The notes under the pieces are model-generated. The model made no database searches. It worked only from the letters and a program-made list of their open reading frames with translations, and was not told the DNA's origin. 64,000 bases of DNA from contig NC_051142.1 in assembly GCF_014839805.1 (NCBI RefSeq), forward strand, positions 17,516,589 to 17,580,588. Direction: 5' to 3'. Source of the DNA: Manduca sexta. Lineage: Eukaryota > Arthropoda > Insecta > Lepidoptera > Sphingidae. Numbering within the stretch: the first letter of the stretch is position 1; every line of letters starts with the position of its first letter. This document shows, piece by piece, positions 1 to 12,182 of the stretch. The position numbers and the translations under genes are program-made.

Positions 1-62
1 GTTGTCCAATATATTATTCTATATAATTTTAAATACTAAACACTACTATATTTCTGTACAAA

Positions 63-3000
63 TTATAACATTAAAGAAATTAAAATGAGGAACCGACCAT
101 CCTCGGAAGAACTGCTCTCCTCGAGGTCGACAATGTTGAGTATGTGCCTCTGTTTCGCAATTTGCAACTTCATAGTCTTGCCTGGGGATTGTTTGGTTTT
201 CTCTGGAGATTTTCCTGTTTAATATTTTTTGAGAATAAAATTCAGTTGGTTGAAATTGAAGTAAAGCGATGGCCCTGCTCATAAATACCTACAATATAAG
301 ACGGATCGAATGCCTTGCTGGTCTTTTAATAATATGAGCCCTGCATATACCGTCCCACTGCTGGGCACGGGCCTCTTCTACTATTGAGAAAGACTATTTG
401 TCGGCTTTATAGGGAAAAAATTGTGATCAGTGTCGAATGTAATAAAATTTAAACATGCTATAACGCGTTCGAATACGATTTTTGTTTTGGAAGTTTGATA
501 TCACTTCCATACACCACGACATTTATGCGCGGTTAACCGTATAAAGTTACTTTCTTTTTCTAAAACTTATAGACAGATAACACAGGTCGGTTTGTGTATA
601 TTTTCTGTTGAGAATAATACAAGAACTTACCCTCTGGTTTATCATCTTTCGATGGTGTCGATTTCTCCGCATCCTTTTCCTTGCTAGAGGCATCGGGGTC
701 GGTAACAGTCGTTTCGGATGGTTTTACCGTCTCCTCATCCGTTGTAGGTATTGTGACCTAAAACATTATATGTTTGAGACATTCGTAAGCTCTCGCCTTT
801 CCTAGGAATAGTGTTTAATACTAACTCCGTCATCCTTTTTCGTCAGTTCTTCGCATGTCTCCATAGCTGTATTTTCTTTGCTGATTTCCTGACTAGATGC
901 ATCAACTGAACTGACCTAAAGAAAATAATACGTAAATAAATACACTTTCACAGGAACTGCTGGCCTAACATCTAATGTCCTAGCGCCGAATGAAATGCAA
1001 TGCTGTGCAGTACTTAAATATCTAGCCGGTATTGGTTTAAGAGCCGTGGCGGTTAAGAATACGTGAATGACTTGCTAACTCACCTTTCTATAGTTTATGT
1101 AAAGATATTATAAAGCTGATGTTTTTGTTTAATTAAACTTACTTAAGCTACTGGTCTGATTCTGAAAACTACTGCAGTCCTAAGTAGCTACATCAATTCT
1201 GAATGGCACACAACCTTTTACCTCGGGTAGGGATATACCCAAGCAGAGCTGCGGGCAAATACTAGTATTACATAGCTAAAAATACTTGACTTACCTCTTC
1301 TCTTGCGACAGTTTCTGCAACAACTACCTCAGCAGCAGTTTCATGGACATCGTTACTAGATTTTTCAAAGCTGAAAGGGCGTTCTGTATCCTCAGTTTTA
1401 TCTTCTTGATCTTTCGAGTCTGGCTCTGAGTTTTGAGCATTCGAGTCTTCCGAGTGTTCTGCTGTCATTTGATTGCTACTTTCTGCTCGAAAAATATGGT
1501 ATACTAATTTTAATATATATACCTTAATTTTTGACTATTCAATTCTTACAATCTTATAATTCGAGTTAGAAATTTACAAATTACTTATAAATAAATAGAT
1601 CTTACCGTCATCTTGATCGTAATCGTCATCATCATCATCATCTTCTTCCATATCTTCATCTTCTCTTCTAACTCTTGAGGACTCAGCTAATAGTCCAAGG
1701 CTGTCAGACACTTCTGGTGCCTCATCGGCTGTATCAGGAGTCATTCTTGTCTCATAACCTGATGGCTGTGTAGTGTCCTTTTCCACGGCTTTACTCATAT
1801 CTGGTATATGACTAGTTGTTTCTTCTAATTTTATTTCTTCGTTTTGTTCAGAATCTTCATTTTTAAGATTAATATCATCATATAAATTAATAAAATTTTC
1901 ATCACTTTTTAAGGTTTCTTTTTTCACGTTTTCTTTTTTTATTGTGGCATTTGATTCTATTTTGACTGTATTTGCAGGTTCTAGAAGTGATTCATTTTCT
2001 GTTTTTATACTTTTATCATCTACTAATGCTTTCATTGCATTTTCTACATCAATTTTAAGCATATCTACATTTTTAACATCTTTTTCTGGAGAATTTTTCT
2101 TTTCTTCCTTGCATAAAACATTTGTATTCTTTTCAAGGTCTTTGTTTGTAACTTCAGTTATTTTATTTACCGAATCTTGACTAGTTTCTTCTGAATCTAT
2201 CTCTATAGATCCATCGATATCATCAACATCTATTAAATTTTGCATGGGTATTTCAAGCATTACGTCAGGTTTTAATCTATAATCTGTTTTAATAGCATAA
2301 TAATTCGAAGAATCTTTCATCGTCGATTTGGTTTTATCACTTTCACCTGAAGTATCATCTGCAGCAGGATTTTTAGAATCTGAAACGTCAGGTTTTTCTG
2401 AATCATCTAAAGTGTCATTATCCACACTTATAGGAGATTGCGACCTTAGATCAATATAATTGTCACACTTTTCTATGATTTCCACTACATCATCGTCCAT
2501 GTCATCTGATAAATTCATTTCGGATTCTTTGAGTATTCCCTGTGGGGTATTATTAGTTTCCATCTCAATAATTTCTTCTTCAGATGAAGGTTTTCTTTGG
2601 TCGGATCCCAAACTAATATTAATTTCCGTGTCTTTTACTGTATTTTTCTTATCAGTGCTAGAATCAACACTTTGATTCATTTCTGTTTCAGTAAGAATTT
2701 TATCATTTTGTTCACCATCAACTTTTTCATCTACATCCATTTCTAACTCTGTACTGTTTTCAATGGATTTATCATCTGGAATTGTTATATTTTGATTGCC
2801 ACTGATTTTGTCTTTTTTTGTATCTTTTACAACATTTTCTTCAACACAACTAGACACAACATTTTCAATAATTTTATCTCCGTCTGGTTTCTCATTTTCT
2901 TCAACCTCATCACGACTGTCACTTTTGAGGTCTGCTTCTATTACTGTGCCTGTAACTCTTTCAAATATTTTGCATTCAGTAGAATGTTCATTGTTTTTTA

Positions 3001-6000
3001 CTTGATCGTTACTTTGAGTTGCTATGACTACATTATTATCTAGACTTAGTTGTGTTTCTGTAACTGAACAGTCGTCATTATCTGATAAAGTCGCTGCGAG
3101 AGATTTTATTTCAAATACAGTTTTACACGAATCATTCGATGGTTCTGTCTTAACTATATCATCTAAAGCATCCGGTGTTAGTACATTGGTGTTGATACTC
3201 TGTGAAAGAACTTTGAGCTGTTGTGCTAAAAATTTTATATTTGCCTCACACGATTTTTCTTCTTGTTCAGAGTCATAATTTTCTTGTGACTCATGTTTTA
3301 GTTCCTTTAAGGCTTCATCAACTTTGCTTTTTACTAGGCATGTTAATTTAGTTTCATCGATAATACTAGTGGCATCAGTATCGATACCTGCCTCCAGTGG
3401 AGATGCATCAATTCTTCTATCAATATTAGTATCTTCATTAATCTTAGAAGTGCTACAACCAATAATGTGATTTTCCTCAATTTGAGCACAAACATTATAT
3501 GATGAAGGATTTAATATTAGCTCACTGCTGGAAATGAGATTTTCACATTCATCATCAGTTTTAGAAGTATTTTCATTATTATTTGGATGATCAGAAGTCA
3601 GGCTACCAATGCTAACAAAATTATTTAGCATATTCATGTCATCATTATTTGTACAAGAAATATGTTCATTTTCAAGACTATGGATGTTTTGCTCACTTTC
3701 AGATAAAACTTCATCCATTATTGAATCATCAGGTTCATCAGAGACAAAATTTTCTATAATGTTAGTGATGATGTTCCCATTATTAGATTGATTTACATCA
3801 GACAAAAGATCAGTTTCAGTTTTACTACTACCAACAATTTGATCACTGTAGTCTTGAATCTCTTGGAAAATCATATCATCCATTTTTCTTTGTTCAGTAA
3901 CTAGGTCATCTTCATCATCATCCCATCTAAGCAGTATATCCTCATCATGGCTATCACTTCCATTATTAAGTGACCCAGTTAGGACATCTTTAACTGCGTC
4001 ATTTTCTTTAGCATTAGTTAAATTGGACATTTGATCTGCAGAGCCTGCCATAGTAATATTTTGAATAATTTGGTCAAGTTCTTGATTTGTTAGTTCTTTA
4101 TCAGTGTTTTGCATGGTGTTCCCATTATCATTATCAGTCATGTTTTCTGGAATCAAATGCAATTTTATAAATATAGTTATCAATTTTAATAATAGTTTAT
4201 TAGTATATTTGATTTATAAAATATGAGGATACAAATAAGTAGATACGGGCGCCGCCAAGATTAGTTTTAGGGAGGTGCATCTGCACCTACACCCTATATT
4301 ATATAATATCATTAAGTTTTTTCTTTCAAATTAAACTCGTGCAGATTTTTGAAAATGCTTGATCACAATACAACCTCTATGGTCTAAAGTTCCTATTGTT
4401 GCAGATTTATTCAGTGCCTTATATATTTTGTGATTTATTTCTGGGCAGGGGGTGTACATGAACCTACTTGCACCCCCCTCCCGGCGCCCATGTAAGTACA
4501 TGACTTAATAAATGAATACAGCTTCTTAAAATACCTTCTGTACCCGAGGAAGTGTTTGTTTATTGATAACCTTTGAAACAAGAACTTGGTGTAGGTTTGT
4601 GTATGATTTTATTTGACTTAACAATTTTGTTTATTCTTTCATTGTTTCATAACTTGTATGATCTTCTTTATTGCATTTATATTATAGTAATAACTGTAGT
4701 ATGTCTCTCTGGCGTTAGTTTTACTATCTATTTGTGATTGCTTTTTATGTCAATTTATGAGATAAACTAGTTTATAATATAGTTTGGTTGAATGCATGGC
4801 CATGTACCATTTTTTTGGACATTAATTATTTTTTGTCTTATTTATCTTTTTTCCTTTACTGTAGTAAAGCTAAATAGGTTTATAAAGTGTAAAAAAGGTT
4901 GAAATATGCTAATTTCAGGAACTACTCAATTACATGCTAGTAGGTGTTACTAGCGGGTTCACTTGCATGAGAAGCTTTTTCTGCTACAAAACTCCCTAAA
5001 ATACTTTATAACACTAGCCATCTATTAAAAACAAAAAATGAAAAAGTTCCAAAGAACATAGTCTATATAAAATATAGGGACATGGTCTACCGGCATTTCA
5101 TTATATATCTTTGTCCATATAGGAAACTACACTATCTGATTGCTATAGACTTCTTATAAAATAAGTTCTGTAATAAAGAACTATCACACCAGAAGTGAGG
5201 TGTCACAAGCAGAAGTTAATTATTGCTTTAAAGTTGGCAACACTGAATTACAATAGGGTATTTTTCTAAGTTTGATTTTATAAGTTTTCCTATATGTCAC
5301 AGCAAATCATAATAAGAAGCCATTCTGTGGAACCCAAAGTACAATTGTTTAGAAAAGAGGCAGCAATTCATATTAGAAATAATTTAATGTGCTGGTGCGG
5401 GGAGATAGTGGGGATATCAATTCATCTCTTTTTTTTTTGCATATGTCCTAATGCATGATGACGACACATACACTTATTGCGACTTGTTTATCATTTCTTG
5501 ACACTTACTCTTTCTACTGAGATTCATAGGTTTATAACTTGTTGATTTTTTTTACTAGATATTAATCAGTTTTTAAGTGTTGAAATTTTTATGATGTTAA
5601 TAAGTATTTGACAAAAAAAAGGAATAAAAATTTGATAAATACCATATTGGCAATCAATTATAAAGTAGGTAAAAACATGAAAGTTATAACAATCAATTGC
5701 ATTAATTTGTATAGGCATATATAGAAAGGGGCCAAGTGTGTTGAGCCCGCCTAAACGATTATGAACAAACGATTATGAATTTAAAACGACCAAAATTTTC
5801 AAATTTACCAGTACACAGAATGAATTTATTTTTCGTCTAGGTCACAGACCTCCCCCGGAAACTGACTAGATACCCCCATGGTAATTTGAAATGAAGGATA
5901 AAAGGGAAAAATAAGAATGCTTTGTATGGCTATTAGCAAATGAAGCCTGGTGACAATGCAGAGCTTTTTGTCCGATTAGAACAAAGATGAATTTACATTC

Positions 6001-6123
6001 CGATTGCATTTTATATTCAGAATTTTTTAGATTTTTTGCTTGTATTTGTATATGATTTTTAATAATTATATTGTTACCTTCATTGTTATTTCCGGTTTCA
6101 CTGGTTCCCTCTGCCGTACTCAT
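63..6123 (-). CDS. Acidic, Asp/Glu/Ser-rich protein, six exons (unrecognised)
   Basis: Joined exons (minus order): 6123-5874, 4146-1606, 1482-1295, 915-826, 757-631 and 214-63. Every junction has GT/AG and keeps frame, giving about 1,115 residues. I do not recognise the protein. The large second exon is extremely acidic and rich in Ser, Asn, Asp and Glu. It has repeated short blocks such as DDEDD and EEDDDDDDDYDQDD and many SxxE/SxxD sites of casein-kinase-2 type. No catalytic domain, signal peptide or membrane segment is visible. The last exon carries a basic patch (KSPEKTKQSPGKTMK) followed by EESSSSED, so a nuclear or chromatin-associated role is possible but only inferred. The end is uncertain: the frame reaches a stop at 63-65 after a hydrophobic GRFLILISLML tail. 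A weak donor (GTCGGT) just after GAGGATG at about position 102 could instead carry the gene off the left edge. Confidence 0.6.
318..392 (-). repeat. 3' fragment of tRNA-derived SINE
   Basis: A reverse-oriented copy of the SINE tail (CTACTA..AGAGGCCCGTGCCCAGCAGTGGGAC..TATA) found in full at 48642-48987. Only the last ~75 bp are present. It lies in the last intron of the acidic-protein gene. Confidence 0.6.
1606..4146 (-). CDS. Main exon of the acidic protein
   Basis: This single 2.5 kb exon is open throughout (847 codons) between an acceptor at 4146/4147 and a donor (GACG followed by GTAAGATC) at 1605. The composition is dominated by Asp, Glu, Ser, Asn and Lys, which predicts an intrinsically disordered chain. 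There are scattered KTEP/IKxE-like motifs (for example IVKTEPS, IKTENE, VKIES, IKKENVKKE) that resemble sumoylation consensus sites. That is suggestive of a nuclear protein but not proof. Confidence 0.7.
4147..5873 (-). other. First intron of the acidic-protein gene
   Basis: A 1.7 kb AT-rich stretch between the candidate first exon and the main exon. I see no further exon. A stretch at 4250-4500 has slightly higher GC and two related phrases (gggcgccgcc, cggcgcccatg) that look like the ends of a degenerate repeat. Confidence 0.4.
5874..6123 (-). CDS. Candidate first coding exon of the acidic-protein gene
   Basis: The 84-residue open frame starts MSTAEGTSETGNNN and ends at a donor GTATCT. It joins in frame to the acceptor at 4146 (TTCCAG before AAAACATGACTG), giving ...NYHGENMTDNDN. 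It has a Cys/His/Phe-rich middle (CKFIF...ALHCHQASF). The same region could instead be 5' UTR, because a second ATG lies at the start of the next exon (4141). The open frame plus correct phase favours coding. No domain could be assigned. Confidence 0.45.
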
Positions 6124-6988
6124 TTAAAAAAATGTTCTTTACAGTTAATTTTTTGTGCTCAAATGTCACATACAACGTATGGTAATAGTTGTAACATAAC
6201 AAATTGTTTACTAAATTATGGATATTATTACAATAATTAATGGTTTATAACAAAATTATCGCGAAATTATAAAAAAACAGCGTTTATTAACGCAGCACAG
6301 CATTTGTTTGACAATTAGCCGACATTTAACTATTGGCATTATTATTATGAAATGACAGTGTTAGGCCAATATTGCCATGTGCTATATATCTTCCACTTCA
6401 GATAACTTTAAAAGTATGAAGTTTTACAAAATAAAACATTCATTAATAAAACATTGTTTTTATTTATAAGGTTTATCTTGAATGTGTACTAAAGAATTAT
6501 TATTAATTTTCCCAATAACTATAGTCTAAAAGATTGCACCTTCATGGGCCATAGGACGTAAAATGCAACGTAAAAATGTCAAAATCATGCTAAATAATGA
6601 AATCACTGGACTTTGGATTCGGAGCGCTATTATAAATATTTTGTTTGATTGACGCTCGGTCAATTTCACTTCACTTGCAAATTGTACAAAAATTGAAAAA
6701 AAATAATTTTTAACATTAATTTCACCTACAACCTATCTGTTACGGTGCTTTTTACGTTTTAATTCTAATTCTTCAGTATTCGTTTTGAATGCGAAATAAC
6801 ATTAATTTTAAATAAATATTGCACGCACATTTTAATAGTTTTTACGAGATTTTGCATTTAATTACGTAATAAACTATTGTTTATCGAAGTTTGCATTTAC
6901 CAAAAGTTATTCTCCGCCTTATAGTTTGTTCCAAATTCGTAAACCACTATATTTTTTGTCTTGTATAAAGTGAAAGAAATTTTTAGAA
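6124..6988. promoter_or_regulatory. Divergent intergenic region between two start codons
   Basis: The minus-strand gene begins at 6123 and the plus-strand RMDN-like gene at 6989, so these 865 bp must hold both promoters. The sequence is AT-rich. I see no convincing TATA box at a fixed distance from either start, so bidirectional, dispersed initiation is an inference from the head-to-head layout. Confidence 0.4.
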
Positions 6989-9900
6989 ATGAATGTAAAT
7001 AGTGTTTTATCTCCTCGTATGATGGTCGGAGCGGCTATCGTGGGCATTGTAGGTGCCGCTGGAGTCTTCATATACGAGCAGATCTACGCTGAAAAGAGAA
7101 GATCTATGTTAGGTTAGTATACAACCATGTATAAGTAGGTCTATCTAGTATAGTAAACACACCTCAAGGTGAAATAAAGTGTGAATCTATAAACATTTCT
7201 GTTTTAAGTATTTTGGAATGTAACACTTATGCAATTCATAGGAATACTTTTACCAATATTGCACCATAAGCTTGCAGTAAAACAATAAATAGGTCCTAAT
7301 CCATAACAGTGAATTTGTTTCATAAAATGTTTATCCCCGTTCAGGCATTGGAAAAATTAATCGTAAACAAATATCTATCAAATTTTCAATTATTTTCATT
7401 GTTTGGATAATTGACAGGTGTGAGGATATTATATCTGAAGATAGTCCTCATTGCATATTTCTCTTGTGACAGTATATAATACCTATAACTTTCCTACATT
7501 ATCCACAAATTCTGCTGTTGCATAAATTATGAAATGTGATGATTTGTGGATGAACGGCTTCTGAGCAAAAGGAATTCCATAAATGCAGTTGTATAGTATA
7601 ACTTATATTTCCAGTGTTTATTCTTATTACTTTTTTTACTCCAAATTATTTACTCTTTTTATCCTTTATCTAAGAACTTGTAGACCACTAACTTTGTACC
7701 AGAAATAGTAACAAACTTAGTTATGTCCTGAACAATTGTGTTGTTTTGAAGTCATTTTTGATTGCCTTTCAAGTGTCTATATTATTATACTAGCTTTTGC
7801 CCTTGGCTCCGCTCGCGTTATAAAGTTTTTCAGGCTAAAGTTTACCGTTATAAAAGTAGTCGTTTCCCGGGAGCCTATGTTCTTCCCAGGGTCCCAAACT
7901 GTCTCCATACCAAATTTCCTCTTAATACGTTGGGTGGTTTTTGAGTTTAACACGTTCAGGCAGACAGATGCAGCGGGGGGACTTTTGTTTTATAATATAT
8001 TTTTTAGAACTTTTTAAGAGGAACAATCCCGTCATACATCATTGTTGCATAACTTTAACCGTTTACGCAGCGCACGCAACGGAAGCTCTCATAACTAATA
8101 AATTGTCCCCGTTTTTGCAACATGTTTCATTACTGCTCCGCTCCTATTGGTCATAGCGTGATGATATATAGCCTATATCACTCCACAAATAAAGGGCTAT
8201 CCAACACAAAACAAATATTTCAGTTCAAACTGGTAGTTCCTGAGATTAGCCATTACTGCTCCGCTCCTATTGGTCATAGCGTGATGATATATAACTTAGA
8301 GCACTCCCCAAACAAAGGGCTATTCAACACAAAAAGAATTTTTCAGTTCGAATCGGTATTTCCTGAGATTAGCCATTACTGCTCCGCTCCTATTAGTCAT
8401 AGCGTGATGATATATAGCCTATAGCACTCCACAAACAAAGGGCTATCCAACACAAAAAGAATTTTTCAGTTTGGCCCGGTAGTTCCTGAGATTAGCCATT
8501 ACTGTTCTGCTTCTATTGGGTATAGCGTGATGATATATAGCCTATAGCACTCCACGAACAAAGGGCTATCTAACGCAAAAACAAATTTTTCAGTTTGGAC
8601 CGGTAGTTCCTGAGATTAGCCATTACTGCTCCGCTCCTATTGGGTATAGCGTGATGATATATAGCCTATAGCACTCCACAAACAAAGGGCTATCCAACGC
8701 AAAAAGAATTTTTCAGTTTGGCCCGGTAGTTCCTGAGATTAGTCATTACTGCTCTGCTCCTATTGAGTATAGCGTGATGATATATAGCCTATACCACTCC
8801 ACGAACAAAGGGCTATCCAACGCAAAAACAATTTTTTCAGTTTGGACCGGTAGTTCCTGAGATTAGCCATTACTGCTCCGCTCCTATTGGGTATAGCGTG
8901 ATGATATATAGCCTATAGCACTCCACGAACAAAGGGCTATCCAACGCAAAAATAATTGTTCAGTTTGGACCGGTAGTTCCTGAGATTAGCCATTACTGCT
9001 CCGCTCCAATTGGGTATAGCGTGATGATATATAGCTTATAGCACTCCACGAACAAAGGGCTATCCAACGCAAAAAGAATTTTTCAGTTTGGACCGGTAGT
9101 TCCTGAGATTAGCGCGTTCAAACAAACAAACTCTTCAGCTTTATATAATAGTATAGATGACACTGAAGAGTTTGTTTGTTTATTTGAACCTGCTAATATA
9201 TATCACAAAAACTATGGGTTTGGATTGAAAAATTCTTTTAATATTGGATAGTCCATTTGTCAAGGAAGGCTATAAACTATAAAACACCACACTGTAGATA
9301 ATAGGACAGCAGAGCATCTGTAAAAAAAAATTGCATAAATAGGGAAAATTTATTCCCTTTGAGAGCTTCCATTGCATGTACTGTGTTATCAATGATACCA
9401 TAAGGCAAATGTTACTAAGTTGTTAATCAATAAAATATATTACGAAGTATTTTTTGTAACATGAACAACTAACAATATTAAGAGCCTGACTTGCATAATG
9501 CATGAAAAAACGATTTGTCAGTTTTTATACTAAATAGCTAATTTGTAGATGGTACTCATTTTATTTAGAATCATATAATACGAGAGCATGGGTTAGAGTG
9601 TGACTTTTGTATTTGGTTGGCTTATACTAGCTTTATTTATGTGACAAGTACCATTTAGTCAAACATTGTGGAAGTAGGCTCTGTAGTTACTATGTAATCA
9701 AACTTACTGATATTAACCATAAAATATTTTGTATTTAGATGCCTTGAGAAACTACAATGTATTATTATGGTGAATTTATTACATAACACACTATCATCCT
9801 AAAGATGTAGACAGAAGTCTAATATAGATGCAATAATACTTTTTTTGATTTGTGATAGTTTGTGTAAATCTAAATTGGAAATAAGAAATTTTTCATCATA

Positions 9901-11177
9901 GTGATTAAATCAGATTTATTGATTCACATTTTTCTTATCATGATAAAATTATTTTTTATCTTATAGTTAGAGAGGTGGCGCGACTCGACAAGCAAGTGGC
10001 TTCAATCAGATCCGAGTTGGAGTCACTCAGGGAACTACAAAAAGAAACGTAAGTTGTTAAACAAAAACATACCTTTACTCTATAGTCCCATAATCGCCTT
10101 TGTCTATGGCATACTTACCACATAACATAAATCTATGTTCCACCTGCTCTAAGTTAACAGCTTGCGCCCGTTACATTTAAAATATTTTATTTTATACCAA
10201 TATTGAATGCATAAAACGTCTTGTGAGTGGGTATGAAAAATATTATATTTTAAAAACCCTTCCAGTCAGCTGCGTCGCATGAAACAGAAGAAAAGCGAGA
10301 AGGCTCGTCGCGAGCGCGTCGCTGCCAAGGCCGCCCCCAGCGGAGACAACGTCGACAACACCGACGTGCCCGAACAGAGCTACGCGTCGGACTCGGAGTA
10401 CTTCACGGACTATCAGTCGGTGCTAGGTAATTAATATTAAGTCAAAAGTAATAAGAACAAAATATGTATTTATTATAATATGCTATCAATATATTTTTAT
10501 ACCAGCAAAATCAAACACTTGTACGAAAGTTTGATGGAGAATTAATGAACTGGTGTGTGTGTTGTTATGCACTGCCTGAGTCCCAACTCTTATCTCTACC
10601 TGCGACTTGTATTTTATATAATTCAATGTAAATTGTATTTAAAATTATAAGGTTTAAATCACAAATTACCAAACGAATATACATGTGAATGTTTTAGGTA
10701 CAGATGGCGAGATGGATAGCGAGGAGTTCTACGACGTCCACACAGATGACGACGAGGACGACACTCTTCAAGAGACGCTGCACAACGGACATGTTAGCAG
10801 TGTTAACGAGGTGCGTGATCAACTTATCACAAAGCAAGCAAATGGTATTAATTTCAAGCTCAATTAAACGATACGGAGATTCGTGTAATTTTACATTCTA
10901 GAGTGTAAGCATGCCAAACTTCATTTGAAGAGTGTTTATGTTTCGAATAGATTATACTAAGAATGTACAGTCTCGAGCGAAGTGGTAACGCTTCCAAAAA
11001 GTCGCAGTAAATTCGTATATTACGTTTTGTGTGAGAAAATGTTTGTCATTATCCACTTCCGTAAACGTCTGATCAAACGCCGTACAGTTGTATATATAGT
11101 ACGTGTAATTTCGTATGTTACAGGAATCTCAGGACAAAGAGAATGTACCAAAGACAACGGAGAAAGCGAGTACGTAG
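6989..11177 (+). CDS. RMDN3/PTPIP51-like short membrane protein with FFAT-type motif
   Basis: Exons 6989-7112, 9967-10048, 10266-10426, 10698-10810 and 11124-11177 all have GT/AG junctions and keep phase, giving 177 residues. Residues 10-30 are a Gly/Ala/Val-rich membrane segment (MMVGAAIVGIVGAAGVFIY). A coiled-coil heptad region follows (VREVARLDKQVASIRSELES), then a basic stretch (KQKKSEKARRERVAAK). Next come EYFTDYQ and EFYDVHT set in acid (DGEMDSEE...DDDEDD). EFYDVHT fits the FFAT consensus that binds VAP proteins of the ER. This order matches the N-terminal half of RMDN3/PTPIP51, a mitochondria-ER tether. The C-terminal TPR half of that family is absent from the window. The stop at 11175 follows ...KTTEKAST. 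Alternative donors (GTACGT at 11170, GTAGCT at 11174, GTAATT at 11195) could extend the protein to an acceptor at about 11796. RMDN homology is likely; completeness is unsure. Confidence 0.6.
7790..9157 (-). mobile_element. Non-autonomous Helitron, copy 1 (8 internal tandem units)
   Basis: On the minus strand it starts TCTATACTATTATATAAAGC after an A at 9158 and ends GGGCAAAAGCTAG before a T at 7789. This is the A^TC...CTAG^T signature of Helitrons, and no target duplication is expected. The middle (about 8125-9110) is eight imperfect tandem units of about 122 bp. Each carries GCTATATATCATCACGCTAT and AATAGGAGCGGAGCAGTAAT-like blocks. It lies in intron 1 of the RMDN-like gene. No Rep/helicase ORF is present. 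Confidence 0.8.
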
Positions 11178-11194
11178 CTGATCCGCGTTTAGAG

Positions 11195-12182
11195 GTAATT
11201 AATGATTTATTTTTCCACAGTATCTCGTTATCATGGTCTAGTGTCAGGGTCCACCTTCTTGCTTTTACGGTTTTACATAGTAGTGATTTATTACAAAATT
11301 TTAGTTCGTGTACCCAAACGTTTAATGACAATACGTGAAAATATCGCCATAGCGTCTCGTTCCGACTAGTTGTGTTACAGTCTAGCATTTGTACAGTAAG
11401 GCTCGTTGGCATTTAGGTGTTGGTTGTGTGCAGAAACCATGTAGATTTTTTTTTTGTTCGCTGATGGTAGGATATATTTTATTTTCGCCTGTTTAGCGAC
11501 CACCGTATACAAGGTGTTAAAACCCGCCATAGTGGCCCACGTAAGTGTGTCGCGTTCCGGGATCAGCTTGTGTATATTCGGTTGCAACAGGCCGGCATAA
11601 TTGTCTCGACTGTCGTGGGGTAATAAGTTTTCGTCAGTCGACATTCTGTTAGATACCACTCCACCATCAGGTGCAGTGGGGTCACTTTGTCGTGTGCTTT
11701 ATTATTTACTAGCCACAAAAATAAAAATTGCTGTGCCAATATAAAATTAACTGCTTAGACAATAGAGTTTAATTATAATTTTTTTTTTCTTACAGAAGTG
11801 ATCGCCGCATATACCCTGGTATATCTTAACCACCGTAGTATATTATGTAGTTAGGTATGAAGGCTCGAGGCTCAATATTAATGAATGTAGCCAATATCTT
11901 ATATGTCTGCCATCTCGAATTCTCTATGGTTATGGTTTGGTATAAGGAATATTTAAATTTAAATATACTGTAGGAATAAATTTATAAGGCAGTTCATAAA
12001 TTCATTTATTAAATAAACTGTTAATGAACATTTTTAATTTTAGGTTTGGACAAAATCACTTTTGATTTAATTAATATAGCATTGGCGAAATGAATTCTCA
12101 ATTAAATAGTTAGCAAGAGGCAAATAATTATGTCTTGATATTTATTAGTAACATTTTATATTATTTTAATGATAAAATAAAA
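11195..12182 (+). other. 3' region of the RMDN-like gene
   Basis: After the last clear exon there is a dispersed repeat (11448-11690) and an acceptor-like tract (tttcttacag) ending at about 11796. The short open stretches behind it would end ...RRIYPGIS or ...LNHRSILCS, depending on the donor used. An AATAAA at 12176-12181 is a possible poly(A) signal. Which 3' form is used cannot be decided from sequence alone. Confidence 0.3.
11448..11690 (+). repeat. Dispersed repeat, family with 'GTCGACATTCTRTTGGA' block
   Basis: One of at least seven related copies in the window (also near 13494, 21975, 42417, 53300, 57329 and 62219). Shared blocks in order: AGCGACCACCGTA, CCCGCCATAGT, GTGTCGCGTTCC, CAACAGGCCGGCA, GTCAGTCGACATTCT and a final GTGGGGTCACTT. 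It looks like a lepidopteran SINE-like or MITE-like element. No clear terminal duplication was identified. Confidence 0.6.

Noticed and set aside
5866..6123. BTB/POZ domain in the candidate first exon
   Set aside because: KFIFVLIGQKALHCHQ loosely recalls a BTB core, but spacing and flanking residues do not fit.
8122..8424. Plus-strand 100-residue ORF with repeated 'ISHYCSAPIGHSVMIY'
   Set aside because: It reads the Helitron tandem units, which are non-coding and vary in number between copies.
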